A program made the position numbers and the translations under genes. A model generated the notes under the pieces. The model had not been told where the DNA came from. It saw only the letters and a list, made by a program, of their open reading frames with translations, and did not search any database. Positions 31,500 to 39,769 of a DNA stretch of 64,000 nt are shown here, piece by piece. This DNA comes from Bradyrhizobium sp. AZCC 1721 (GTDB lineage Bacteria > Pseudomonadota > Alphaproteobacteria > Rhizobiales > Xanthobacteraceae). The number at the start of each line of letters is the position of its first letter. The first letter of the stretch is position 1. The DNA lies in the NCBI RefSeq assembly GCF_036924715.1, contig NZ_JAZHSB010000001.1:4765001-4829000 (forward strand), in the 5' to 3' direction.

Positions 31500-32201
31500 A
31501 TGTCCCAGCAGTTTGTGTCGCGTCCCCTGGTCATCGCACCGTCGATCCTGGCGGCGGATTTCGCCAAGCTCGGCGAGGAAGTCCGCGCTGTGGACGCGGC
31601 GGGCGCTGACTGGATCCATCTCGACGTGATGGACGGACATTTCGTGCCGAACATTTCCTACGGCCCCGATGTCATCAAGGCGATGCGCCCGCATACCAAG
31701 AAGATTTTCGACGCGCATCTGATGATCTCGCCCTGCGACCCCTACCTCGAAGCGTTTGCCAAGGCCGGCTGCGATCACATCACCGTCCACGCCGAGGCCG
31801 GCCCGCATCTGCACCGCTCGCTGCAGGCAATCCGCGCGCTCGGCAAGAAGGCCGGCGTCTCGCTCAACCCGGGCACGCCGGCGAGCGCGATCGAATATGT
31901 TATCGACCTGATCGATCTGGTGCTTGTGATGTCGGTCAATCCCGGCTTCGGCGGCCAGGCCTTCATCAAATCCGCGCTTAGCAAGGTCAGCGACGTCAGG
32001 GCTATGGCCGCGGGACGTCCGATCGACATCGAAGTCGATGGCGGCGTCGGTCCTGATGTCGCCGGCCAGTTGGCCGCAGCCGGCGCCAATGCGCTGGTCG
32101 CGGGCTCGGCGGTGTTCAAGGGCGGCACTGTGGACAGCTACAAAGCCAACATATCCGCGATCCGCAACGCGGCGGCGCTGGCGCGCGGCGAAGCGGTCTA
32201 G
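31500..32201 (+). CDS. rpe: Ribulose-phosphate 3-epimerase
   Basis: A 233-residue TIM-barrel enzyme with all family signatures: IAPSILAADFAKLGEEV, WIHLDVMDGHFVPNISYG (metal His/Asp), FDAHLMI, and LVMSVNPGFGGQ, then IEVDGGVGP and LVAGSAVF. It interconverts D-ribulose 5-phosphate and D-xylulose 5-phosphate in the pentose phosphate and Calvin cycles. I chose the ATG at 31500. No other Calvin-cycle gene is nearby, so it is probably the housekeeping copy. Confidence 0.95.
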   Translation: MSQQFVSRPLVIAPSILAADFAKLGEEVRAVDAAGADWIHLDVMDGHFVPNISYGPDVIKAMRPHTKKIFDAHLMISPCDPYLEAFAKAGCDHITVHAEAGPHLHRSLQAIRALGKKAGVSLNPGTPASAIEYVIDLIDLVLVMSVNPGFGGQAFIKSALSKVSDVRAMAAGRPIDIEVDGGVGPDVAGQLAAAGANALVAGSAVFKGGTVDSYKANISAIRNAAALARGEAV

Positions 32202-32211
32202 CCACCTCAAT

Positions 32212-32331
32212 GTCGCCCCTGCGAACGCAGGGACCCATACCCACCAGCCTACATTGTTGAAAACGTAGCCGTCGCTCGAGTGCCCATTCCGCCGGCCGCG
32301 GCGTATAGGCCCCTGCGTTCGCAGGGGCGAC
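32212..32331. repeat. Intergenic inverted repeat (GTCGCCCCTGCGAACGCAGGG family)
   Basis: The left end gtcgcccctgcgaacgcagggaccca and right end ggcccctgcgttcgcaggggcgac are nearly perfect complements, each also a small hairpin. It belongs to the same family as 16938-17062. The rest of the spacer up to 32483 shows no further recognisable element. Confidence 0.8.
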
Positions 32332-32483
32332 GGCGATAACGTCGAAAAAGAGCCGGCAGGAAAGCCACACTCGGGCGCGCAGTGAGCCATGGAACCCGAA
32401 AGTCCACGCTCCGGCCACAAAGCTTCACGCATCTCGCCATAAACGCGGACCAGCATCCCGCTTTCCACGGACGGGACAGAAAT

Positions 32484-32864
32484 ATGATCAAGGCCTTCAC
32501 CACAGCCGCAATGCTCCTGGTACTCGCGCCCTCTGCCGCGCTCGCGCAGCGCGCAGGCGACGCGGCCCTCGGCGCCGTGGCCGGCGCCGTCGTGCTGGGG
32601 CCGATCGGGGCTGTCGCCGGCGCCTTCGTCGGCTATACGGCCGGGCCTTCGATATCGCGCTCGTGGGGACTGGAAGGCTCGCGCTCGTCGCGGCACCGCA
32701 GACAGGCTTCAAGGGACAGCGTGCGAGGCGCCAGGGCGGAAGCGGTAGGCCCCGCATCCAATTCCGCCGGTCAGGCCGAACGGAGCAGCCGCGTCACCAG
32801 CTATCCCGTGCCGAACCCGCCGCGCTCCGGCACAACGCTGCCTCCGGTCCAGACACTCGATTGA
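32484..32864 (+). CDS. Small secreted glycine-zipper protein
   Basis: A 126-residue protein with a signal peptide (AAMLLVLAPSAALAQ, cleavage near residue 21). A glycine-zipper segment follows, GAVAGAVVLGPIGAVAGAFVGYTAG, which can insert in or associate with a membrane. The C-terminal half is Arg/Ser/Pro-rich and probably disordered. It resembles the small envelope proteins of unknown function common in Bradyrhizobium. The start at 32484 follows a GGGACAG box. It is convergent with the FAD-monooxygenase gene. Confidence 0.65.
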   Translation: MIKAFTTAAMLLVLAPSAALAQRAGDAALGAVAGAVVLGPIGAVAGAFVGYTAGPSISRSWGLEGSRSSRHRRQASRDSVRGARAEAVGPASNSAGQAERSSRVTSYPVPNPPRSGTTLPPVQTLD

Positions 32865-32894
32865 GCGCGCGCCGTCTGATCGCGGCGTTACGTC

Positions 32895-34094
32895 CTAAGC
32901 GGCCGTAATCGCATTGACGTTTTCCGGCGCGAAGAACTCAGCAGGTGATATTGTTCCGGCATTCATCCGCGCGAACGCATCCATAGCTTTCTGATTGCCG
33001 TGAATCGCGCCAAGGAGGTGCTGCATATCCGGTGGCGGTGGTTCCAGCGTCGCCAGCATGCAGGTGAATTCATACATTGCCGCCACCCGTGTATCGCGCG
33101 CGCGATGGTACTCGCTCATCGCCGCGTCGAACGGCTGCGCTCCCGAGAAGGCCCTGTCGAGCGCGACCGCGCAGAGCTCGGCGTCATGGAAGGCGTCCAT
33201 GATTCCTTGTCCGGTGATGAAGTCCCGGTTGTAGCCCGCGTCGCCCACGAGCACCCAGCCGGGGCCGTAGGGCTTGCGAAAGTAGTTCGGCACCGCCGCA
33301 CCGACGAAGCGCGCTTCCCGCTTGGCTTCGTGCAGGCGGTCGGCGAACGCCGGCGCCAACGCGATGGTCTTCAGGTAATTCCCTTCGATGTCCTTCTTGC
33401 AATCGTCGAACCTTGCGTATGGCCAACCGACGATCACCATCGTCAGCCCGTCATGGGTTGGAGCGGCGGCAAATCCGGTCCCGTCACGGATATATTGCTC
33501 AAACTTGCCGAACATCGGTAGTCCGCTCCAGTAGGTGTAATACGCGACGAGCAGAATGGGTTTCTCGTCATAGTGCTCTGGCCGGACCGCCTCGGCCACG
33601 AACGAGTGTCTGCCGTCGGCGCCGACGACGATTTCAGCGCGCTCGGCGATAGGGCCGCCATGCTTCGAGCGGCCCTTGATGCCGACCGCCCGTCCGTCCT
33701 CGATCAAGATTTCATCCACGGCGAAGCCTTCGCGAACTTCCGCGCCGGACTGAGCCGCAGCATCGACGAGCAGCTTGTCGAGTATCGTGCGGCGCGGACA
33801 GTACGCAACCGGAGCTTCACTCGTGCCTGGCGCGCCCACAATCGTGAAAGGACCAAAGTCGAAAGCATAGCTGTCGATCGGCGGGCACCCGGTCGCAGTC
33901 AGACGATCGAGAAGGCCCCAACTGGACAGGGCACTTACGCCAAGGGGATGCAAGATGTGCGTAGAGACCGTGTCGCTCGGAAAAGTTGCGCGGTCGACCA
34001 CGAGAACCCGATATCCTTTCCGGGCCAGCAGCATTGCGGTCGGCGATCCCGCGCAGCGGGCGCCCACTACGATTGCGTCGAATGCTTTGGTCAT
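32895..34094 (-). CDS. FAD-dependent monooxygenase / geranylgeranyl-reductase-like oxidoreductase
   Basis: A 399-residue flavoprotein. The N-terminal dinucleotide motif is VVGARCAGSPTAMLLARKGYRVLVVDR (a variant GxRxxG), there is a central IVVGADGRHS (DG motif) and a C-terminal GWVLVGDAGYNRDFITGQGIMDAFHDA (GD motif). This order defines the group A monooxygenase / squalene-epoxidase-like family. The aromatic or lipid substrate is unknown. The ATG at 34094 has an AGGAGAG box. It is divergent from the GFA-family gene, with the shared upstream region at 34095-34324. Confidence 0.82.
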   Translation of the reverse strand: MTKAFDAIVVGARCAGSPTAMLLARKGYRVLVVDRATFPSDTVSTHILHPLGVSALSSWGLLDRLTATGCPPIDSYAFDFGPFTIVGAPGTSEAPVAYCPRRTILDKLLVDAAAQSGAEVREGFAVDEILIEDGRAVGIKGRSKHGGPIAERAEIVVGADGRHSFVAEAVRPEHYDEKPILLVAYYTYWSGLPMFGKFEQYIRDGTGFAAAPTHDGLTMVIVGWPYARFDDCKKDIEGNYLKTIALAPAFADRLHEAKREARFVGAAVPNYFRKPYGPGWVLVGDAGYNRDFITGQGIMDAFHDAELCAVALDRAFSGAQPFDAAMSEYHRARDTRVAAMYEFTCMLATLEPPPPDMQHLLGAIHGNQKAMDAFARMNAGTISPAEFFAPENVNAITAA

Positions 34095-34292
34095 CGCGGC
34101 TCTCTCCTTGTGCTGACAAATCAGACGCGGGCTCGGCGCATCGCGGATCCGCGGCGTACCATTGCTGTGGTGCTAGAGAGAAACGGGAGCAGGCGCTTCG
34201 GGAGAACGCCCCAATCAGGCCCTTGCAATCGTATGGGTGATCTTCCCCATTCGCGGGCGCCGTAGGTATGGCACGATCGCGACGTGTTAAAG

Positions 34293-34310
34293 CCGGCGGC
34301 AAGCCGCCGG
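34293..34310 (+). promoter_or_regulatory. Perfect hairpin directly upstream of the GFA gene ribosome-binding site
   Basis: ccggcggc and gccgccgg (8-bp perfect arms, 2-base spacer) end only 2 bases before the ggaaggag sequence that precedes the ATG at 34325. Its position suggests an mRNA structure that could influence translation start. Confidence 0.45.
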
Positions 34311-34324
34311 GAAGGAGAAACGAT

Positions 34325-34714
34325 ATGAGCGATACATTCGAGGGGCGTTGTCTCTGCGGTGCCGTACGCTTCCGTGCGGCTGGGCGCCCGAAATGGGTCC
34401 TGTGGTGCCACTGCGAGAGTTGCCGGCGCCATACCGGGGCGCCGGCATCCGTCTTCGTTGCCTTCGACGACTCCGCCGTCACGGTAACAAGCGGAGCGAT
34501 CAGTAAATACAATTCATCGCCGGGCGTGGAGCGCGGGTTCTGCGCAAGGTGCGGCTCGACCCTGACCTGCGCGAACCAGCGACGGCCCAATGAGACACAC
34601 TTTCATCTCGGCGCGTTCGAAGAACCCGAGAAGCTCAAGCCCACGGGAGAGGCGTTTGCAGGCGAAAGGCTCCCGTGGTTGCGCCCGGAAGCCGCGTCCG
34701 GCTCGCCCGTTTGA
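34325..34714 (+). CDS. GFA (glutathione-dependent formaldehyde-activating) family protein
   Basis: A 129-residue zinc-binding protein of the GFA/CENP-V fold. Cysteines C9 and C11 (GRCLCGAVRF), C28, C30 and C33 (WCHCESCRR), and C73 and C76 (FCARCGSTL) match the family's structural and catalytic zinc sites. FHLGAFEEPEKLKPTGEAF follows. Most members have no proven activity despite the family name. The ATG at 34325 has an AAGGAG box preceded by a strong hairpin. It lies head to head with an FAD monooxygenase and convergent with the LuxR-type regulator. Confidence 0.85.
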   Translation: MSDTFEGRCLCGAVRFRAAGRPKWVLWCHCESCRRHTGAPASVFVAFDDSAVTVTSGAISKYNSSPGVERGFCARCGSTLTCANQRRPNETHFHLGAFEEPEKLKPTGEAFAGERLPWLRPEAASGSPV

Positions 34715-34756
34715 CCGTCCGAAGCTGATCGAAACCTTCGACCTCAATCTCAGTGT

Positions 34757-36427
34757 TCAGATCAGCTTGTGTCGGCACGCAAAGGCCGCCGCCGCGGCTC
34801 GCGAGGGGACATCAAGCTTGGCGAGGATGTTGCTGACGTGCCGGTCGACCGTCTTCTCGCTTCGGGAGAGCCTGCCAGCAATCGCCTTGTTGGTTTCGCC
34901 GGCGGCGACCAGGCGAAGAACATCAAGCTCACGCGGGGTCAGGCGATACACATTGCTGCAAGCGACGCCCTTCGTCAGCGAGCCGATCTGCGTGAGATCG
35001 GGGCCGGCACCCAAACGCTCGAAAATGGTCCGGGCCGCGTCGAACTCCAGATCGGCAGCGTCCTCGTCTCCGAGGGCGCGGCAGGCCTGTCCCATCAGCA
35101 CGCGCACGCGCGCAGCCGCGTAGGGCGCCGGGATCCCCTGCCACACTTCGAAGGCACGGCGCAGCGAACCGAGTGCGGCCCGCGCGTCCCCTTCGGCGAG
35201 GTCCACCGCTCCGCAGGCCTGCGCGGCAATTGCATCCGGCACGCTCGTATCGAAGCTCCGCGCAATGTCCTCGAGTTCTCGGCAGGCGTTGCGTGCGTCC
35301 TGAACGTCACCGGCGGCCAAGGTGATCTCGATATAGGCGGGCAGCAAACCCATGCGTTTCAGGCGGTTCGCCGTCGTGCCTGCGACGCGGCGAATGGCGG
35401 TAACGGCCGCGTCGGGCCGTCCCTGCACAAGGCGCAGCAACGCTAAGCCCGGTTGGGGCTCCAGGCCGAGCTGGCTCGCGCCTCGATACGCCTCTTCAGC
35501 CGCTGCAAACTCCCCTTTCAGACGATGGACCTCTGCCTGCCGGTAGAGCGCTCCGGCGGCAGCCCGCCGGTCGAAGCCCTGCGACCGCGCGCAGGCGCGC
35601 CGCGCTTCCTCGATCGCCTCAGGCCAGGCGCCCTGCAACTGCAGGATCTCCGCGCGATGCACTTGGCAAACCCCGGCGAAGGCGACCATATCGGGCTGGC
35701 CCTCGCACCACCGCGCCAGGGCGCCTGTCCATTCGCGGGCTCGGTCGAGTGCGTATACCTGCTGACAGGCCGCGATCACGCTGCAATACATCAAGCCAGT
35801 CACCAGCGGCGATAGCTCTCCAGCAGTGACCATGACCATGGTCTCATCCAAGAGCGCGAGTCCGGCTCCGAGCTGCGCCTGCTGCAGTCGTATGCGGCCC
35901 TGCTGGTGGCGGGCACAGGCGACGAGGTCCGGGTCGCCACAGCGCTCGCCGACTGCGGCGGCCTCGGCTGCAGCGGCGAACGCGGCCTCGTACTCACCAG
36001 ATCCGAGGCGTTGCTCGACGACCGGCAGCAGCAAATAGCCCCGCTCGGCGCATTTGCGCGTGTCACGCTCCAGCAAACGTTGAGCACGGGAAAACCAGCC
36101 GCTCGCACGGCCCATCTCGCCGCGCATTAGCAGGCGAAAGCCGAGCCAGAACGCGCAACGGACGGCGCGAAGACGCCGGGGAGCATCCCGGTGCGTATTG
36201 TAGGCCCGTTCGAGCGCCTTGAGATAATCCTCGTCCCGGCCGACCAAGTATGCGGTCATCGCCAGCAGTTCGAGAGCTTCGGCAGTTAGCGAGGTTTCCT
36301 GGTCGGCGCGCAAGAACGCCTGGTAAGCGTCGGCCCAGGCGCGCTGTCGATAATATTCACGGGCCAGATCGAGGTCGCCGGATTTGCTCGCACCTCCGCG
36401 CTTCTGCTGGCCCGGACACCGCTTCAT
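34757..36427 (-). CDS. LuxR-type transcriptional regulator with TPR-like helical repeats
   Basis: A 556-residue protein. Most of it (about 1-480) is Ala/Leu-rich helical-repeat sequence typical of TPR arrays (for example ADAYQAFLRADQETSLTAEALELLAMTAYL). The C terminus carries a LuxR/GerE helix-turn-helix, LTPRELDVLRLVAAGETNKAIAGRLSRSEKTVDRHVSNILAKL. It has no Walker motifs, so it is not a complete MalT/STAND ATPase. The ATG at 36427 has a GGAG box; an upstream TTG at 36448 is less likely. Target genes are unknown. Confidence 0.83.
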   Translation of the reverse strand: MKRCPGQQKRGGASKSGDLDLAREYYRQRAWADAYQAFLRADQETSLTAEALELLAMTAYLVGRDEDYLKALERAYNTHRDAPRRLRAVRCAFWLGFRLLMRGEMGRASGWFSRAQRLLERDTRKCAERGYLLLPVVEQRLGSGEYEAAFAAAAEAAAVGERCGDPDLVACARHQQGRIRLQQAQLGAGLALLDETMVMVTAGELSPLVTGLMYCSVIAACQQVYALDRAREWTGALARWCEGQPDMVAFAGVCQVHRAEILQLQGAWPEAIEEARRACARSQGFDRRAAAGALYRQAEVHRLKGEFAAAEEAYRGASQLGLEPQPGLALLRLVQGRPDAAVTAIRRVAGTTANRLKRMGLLPAYIEITLAAGDVQDARNACRELEDIARSFDTSVPDAIAAQACGAVDLAEGDARAALGSLRRAFEVWQGIPAPYAAARVRVLMGQACRALGDEDAADLEFDAARTIFERLGAGPDLTQIGSLTKGVACSNVYRLTPRELDVLRLVAAGETNKAIAGRLSRSEKTVDRHVSNILAKLDVPSRAAAAAFACRHKLI

Positions 36428-36582
36428 GCGTTTGCTCCAGTCCCCCAAGAGATAAGCGGACCCATGAGATTTGCCAAAGCATCATATGCGGAACAGTCGA
36501 CAGGCAGGATGCCTTTCGCGCGAGTGGATTTCCGATGGCGGGAAAACGGGCTTTGTCTTGCAAGTCGGTTTCAGAAGGATCG

Positions 36583-37179
36583 TCAGTGCTTGCGCGGTGC
36601 TTCCAGCCCCTTGAGCACGAGCGCCAGCAGCGCATCGATCCGTGCCGGGGCACCCGGCTCGTTCCATTCCTCGGCATGGGCGGGATGGTGGAAGCGGCTG
36701 GTGGCGTCGAAAATGGCGCGCGCCGAAACCATGATGTCGGCGACCTCGAATTCACCCTGCTTCACGCCGTCGGAGAGGATCCGGGCAATCTGATCGACCA
36801 GGCAGTCCTTGTGGCAGCTCACGGATCTGCAGGCCTCCCGCGCCAACGCCAGGTAAGTCGCAAACATCTCGGGATCGTCGCTGAGCCGCTTGTGCTTGAT
36901 CGAGAACATCGTGCGCAGCCACTTCTCCAGCCGGGCGGGCGCCGGGCCGGAAGCTTCTGCGATCTTCAGGAGCGGCGCGCTGAGACGGTCGAGCCAGCGC
37001 TTGGCCACCGCCTCGCGCAGCGAAGCCTTGCTGGGAAAATGGCGATAGACGCTGCCGTGGCTGACATCGAGCGCCCGGGCAACGTCCACCACCGTTGCTT
37101 TGGCCAGCCCGTAGCGGCGCAGAACGTCCTCGGTAACCTCCAGAATCCGTTCGGGGGTCAGAACCACGACTTCGTTCAT
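36583..37179 (-). CDS. TetR family transcriptional regulator
   Basis: A 198-residue regulator. The N-terminal helix-turn-helix is ILEVTEDVLRRYGLAKATVVDVARALDVSHGSVYRHFPSKASLREAVAKRWL (about 13-64), and the C-terminal helical ligand-binding domain is of the AefR/YbjK type. It is preceded by a 36-codon ORF at 37256 and by a perfect 9-bp inverted repeat at 37456-37479 overlapping a promoter. This suggests autoregulation of a short operon. No obvious efflux or enzyme gene is adjacent, so the controlled function may be elsewhere. Confidence 0.87.
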   Translation of the reverse strand: MNEVVVLTPERILEVTEDVLRRYGLAKATVVDVARALDVSHGSVYRHFPSKASLREAVAKRWLDRLSAPLLKIAEASGPAPARLEKWLRTMFSIKHKRLSDDPEMFATYLALAREACRSVSCHKDCLVDQIARILSDGVKQGEFEVADIMVSARAIFDATSRFHHPAHAEEWNEPGAPARIDALLALVLKGLEAPRKH

Positions 37180-37255
37180 GCGCGCACCTGCGAAACGATG
37201 TGACGGGTGGTCATTCTAATCCCCTTGCGATCCGCGTTGTAAATCCTTTGGCGGA

Positions 37256-37366
37256 TTAATGTTTCACCGGTTCCAATCGCTCGGCCTGGGCGGCCAGATG
37301 GCGGGCGACGCTCTGATTGAGCCAGCGCTGGAGTTGGGCGGTGAGATGAATGAGATGGGCAGTCAT
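37256..37366 (-). CDS. Putative 36-residue small protein upstream of tetR
   Basis: The ORF reads MTAHLIHLTAQLQRWLNQS...RLEPVKH and ends in TAA. It has an AAGGA box 8 bp before the ATG. Hydrophobic residues spaced for an amphipathic helix (LIHLTAQLQRWL, VARHLAAQAERL) suggest a real short protein or a leader peptide. It sits between the palindromic operator/promoter and the TetR gene (start 37179), in the same direction, so it would be co-transcribed with tetR. No family is recognised. Confidence 0.45.
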   Translation of the reverse strand: MTAHLIHLTAQLQRWLNQSVARHLAAQAERLEPVKH

Positions 37367-37432
37367 GGCGTAGTCCTTTGCAAGTCCCCGGGCTCCGGGC
37401 CAACGAGCCGGGTGACGCCCAGTACCGGCGTC

Positions 37433-37479
37433 GGCAATGGATATAGCATCTCTCGCTGACAGATTTCAATATCTGTCAG
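37433..37479 (-). promoter_or_regulatory. TetR-type operator and promoter for the 36-codon ORF and tetR
   Basis: ctgacagat (37456-37464) and atctgtcag (37471-37479) form a perfect 9-bp inverted repeat with a 6-bp spacer. On the minus strand TTGAAA lies inside the palindrome and TATATC follows after 18 bp (about 37436-37441), a plausible -35/-10 pair. A repressor bound here would block RNA polymerase, as expected for TetR autoregulation. Confidence 0.6.
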
Positions 37480-37525
37480 TCAATAATCCGTGATTGACTG
37501 GCTTCCGGAGACCCCCGCCCCAAGC

Positions 37526-38134
37526 CTACTGCTCGTCCTTGGGCGGCATCCGCGGCGGGAGCAGCGGCGTAAACGACACTCCGTCGCCGTCGCGGGGAGC
37601 CGCGGCCAATCCGCCGCCCGTGGAGGGGTCGCCTCCCGACGTATCTATGATCGCCGCGGGCATGATGTACTCCCGGGCGGCTTCGAGCAGGCGGCCCCCG
37701 CCATCGCCAAAATCGGCGGCGCGGCCGCCTTGCGGCCGGCCAGCGGCGATCTCACTGGCCGCCTTGTCGGTCTTCTGCGCGAGTTTGTCGCTATAGGGAA
37801 TGCGAAAGGCCCTTGGCACACCGCTCGGCCGGTTGCCGTCGTCGAGCGTTTCGACCCAGAGATAGATCGAGCCCGGATCGCCTTCCAGCGAGTGCGGCTC
37901 CACGATCCGGGCCTGCAACAGCTTGAAGCTTGCGGGCAGCCTGTCGATGCTGGCCCACCCCAGCAGGCCGCGCACGCCCATGAAGCTCGCAATGTAGAAC
38001 GCGCTCGTCACCACCACGGCGACTGCCTTGGCCGACCAGGGCAAGCGCGCATAGACTAGGACAATCAGCAACAGCGCGCCGATCAGCGCATAGCTGAGAG
38101 AGAGCGTAAGGACGACATCTTGCAGGCTACTCAC
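37526..38134 (-). CDS. Uncharacterised membrane-anchored protein, third gene of the ExbB-like operon
   Basis: A 202-residue protein with two N-terminal hydrophobic segments (VLTLSLSYALIGALLLIVLVYA at about 8-28, then AVAVVVTSAFYIASFMGVRG). A soluble domain follows (FKLLQARIVEPHSLEG...GSIYLWVETLDDG), with a Gly/Pro-rich C-terminal tail. The GTG at 38134 overlaps the stop of the upstream gene by 8 bp (GTGAGTAG), so translation is coupled. I recognise no named family. Its fixed place behind an ExbB-like channel and a single-pass partner suggests a subunit or effector of the same complex. Confidence 0.6.
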   Translation of the reverse strand: MSSLQDVVLTLSLSYALIGALLLIVLVYARLPWSAKAVAVVVTSAFYIASFMGVRGLLGWASIDRLPASFKLLQARIVEPHSLEGDPGSIYLWVETLDDGNRPSGVPRAFRIPYSDKLAQKTDKAASEIAAGRPQGGRAADFGDGGGRLLEAAREYIMPAAIIDTSGGDPSTGGGLAAAPRDGDGVSFTPLLPPRMPPKDEQ

Positions 38135-38801
38135 GGCGCGGCATCCTGACGCCGGTTTTCGGATCGAGATCCGCGCCATTGGCGCGGACGTTGCGGAACG
38201 TCTCCATCAGCGACTTATGCCGCTGCTGAACGTCGAGCACCTTGCCTTCGGCATCGAGCCAGAAGCGCAGCGCGGTCTTTTCCTCGCCGGTGTGGTCGAG
38301 CGTCAGCTTGTTGTCGAAGATCACCTGCGCGGTCGGATTGAGTTTTTGGACTTTCACGCTCACCGCGACGGGCTGCCCGGTCGTCGCCTGGAAATGCGAG
38401 ACGTTGACGGTGTATTCGCCGGCGACGATGCCGCGCACGGTGACGATCTCTTCCCTGATCGGCGACGCAATCTTCTTGCCGTTGACGATGATGAAATTGT
38501 TGGCGCCGCCGCGGTCGTCGCGATCGAGCGTGAGGAAACCGGCTTCGCGGTGGCGATACCAGGCTATGTTGCCGGCGGGGTCCTGCACGAACAGATCGAG
38601 ATCGTCGGGATGATTGTCCGGCCAGTCCATCGTGATGATGAACTCGGCCTTGGAATCGATTTTGCCGTCCTTCGCGTCCGGCGAGACTGCGAGCAGCGCC
38701 AGGAAGAACAGGAACGCAATCACCTGAAGCGCCTTGAACAGCATGACGCCCAGCGGATCGAAGGCCTCCTCGCGCGGATAGAGACCGAAATCATCCATCA
38801 T
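38127..38801 (-). CDS. Uncharacterised single-pass membrane protein, second gene of the ExbB-like operon
   Basis: A 224-residue protein with a short cytosolic N terminus, one transmembrane helix (about 18-40, LGVMLFKALQVIAFLFFLALLAVSP) preceded by an acidic residue (FDPLG), and a large exported domain. That domain contains PDDLDLFVQDPAGNIAWY, a D-x-D-L-x-V-x-D-P-x-G pattern seen in DUF2135-like beta-sandwich domains, and later GIVAGEYTVNVSHFQ. The topology equals that of ExbD/TolR/MotB stator partners, but the periplasmic domain is different. It overlaps the ExbB-like gene by 4 bp (ATGA). Confidence 0.6.
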   Translation of the reverse strand: MMDDFGLYPREEAFDPLGVMLFKALQVIAFLFFLALLAVSPDAKDGKIDSKAEFIITMDWPDNHPDDLDLFVQDPAGNIAWYRHREAGFLTLDRDDRGGANNFIIVNGKKIASPIREEIVTVRGIVAGEYTVNVSHFQATTGQPVAVSVKVQKLNPTAQVIFDNKLTLDHTGEEKTALRFWLDAEGKVLDVQQRHKSLMETFRNVRANGADLDPKTGVRMPRRE

Positions 38802-39565
38802 GCCGGCGTTCCAAGATGGCGTTCCAGGGCCGGGGTGACGTGCGTCTCGGTCAGCATGACGGCATCGGAAAATACCCGCTGGGTCGCGGCATCCAGCATG
38901 TAGTACTGGATCTTCACGAGGATGGAGCCGATCAGGCCGGCTAGCGTCGTGTACATGGCCACCGCCATGCCGTCGCTCATCAGGCCCATCGATGATTTCA
39001 TCGCGACCTTGTCGGCCGCATCGAGGGTGGCGATCGGCGCCAGCATGATGATGAAGCCGATGATGGTGCCGAGCAGCCCGAGTTTCATCAGCGTGTCAGA
39101 CACGAACACGCCAAATCCGTTGGAGCCACGCAGCCGGTCGGCGAGCGAGCGGAGCAGCAGCGTCTGGTCGATGCGCCCGGCAGCCTGCGCGCTGGCCTTC
39201 TGCACCAGGCTGCGGATGTGATCCGTCACCAGCCCGCCCGGCAAGGCGCGCGCATCCTCGTCCAACCCCCTTGCGCCGCCCGGGACCGACAGCATCGCGC
39301 GGCAGCGTCGCGTGATCTCGCCTTCGCGCGCGATCGCACGCGTCCGCCAGAAGCAATGGAAGCAAGTGACGATATAGAGGACGGCAATGACGCTCGAAAT
39401 GTAGGTGCGGTCTGAAATGATCATCAGATGGAGCAACCCGTATCGCCATAAGACGACCACGGCGAAAACAGAGAGCCCGGTGAAAATCATCCACAACAGG
39501 AGAACGCTGCGTTCCGACGTATCCGCGCCGGACGATGCTGTCTCGGCGCCAGCCGTTGCACTCAT
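38798..39565 (-). CDS. MotA/TolQ/ExbB family proton-channel protein
   Basis: A 255-residue inner-membrane protein with four predicted helices: about 21-45, 53-72, 163-185 (LMKLGLLGTIIGFIIMLAPI) and 202-224 (VAMYTTLAGLIGSILVKIQYY). The last two, with the GTxxG and TLAGLIGS elements, are the MotA/TolQ/ExbB signature. The cytosolic loop between helices 2 and 3 is about 90 residues. Such proteins form pentamers that use the proton motive force to rotate a partner stator helix. It heads a three-gene overlapping operon without tonB, tolA or ompA-like genes. Confidence 0.82.
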   Translation of the reverse strand: MSATAGAETASSGADTSERSVLLLWMIFTGLSVFAVVVLWRYGLLHLMIISDRTYISSVIAVLYIVTCFHCFWRTRAIAREGEITRRCRAMLSVPGGARGLDEDARALPGGLVTDHIRSLVQKASAQAAGRIDQTLLLRSLADRLRGSNGFGVFVSDTLMKLGLLGTIIGFIIMLAPIATLDAADKVAMKSSMGLMSDGMAVAMYTTLAGLIGSILVKIQYYMLDAATQRVFSDAVMLTETHVTPALERHLGTPA

Positions 39566-39769
39566 GCTGCGTCAGCTCCCTGGAATGGCGCGCCGCGGCC
39601 GGAAGGCCGCCTGCAAGCACGTCCCTTGGCTTTGATAGACCAGCGGTCACGACCGCGTCCAAAGACATATGCCCACGGTTGGTTGGGAAATTTTCCCGAA
39701 TTAGAACGCACTGCATTGGCACGGGTTGGCGGTGCTGTTACGCTTATCCGCACCTTCGGGAGTGATCGC

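Noticed and set aside
31452..32696. 414-codon minus-strand frame opposite rpe
   Set aside because: It is antisense to a clear ribulose-phosphate epimerase gene and runs across an intergenic repeat; composition is Arg/His-rich and no domain is visible.
37526..39565. Possible Zorya-type anti-phage system
   Set aside because: The ExbB-like protein is short and lacks the long cytosolic tail of ZorA. The second protein has no OmpA/MotB peptidoglycan-binding domain, and no ZorC/D/E-like genes are adjacent.
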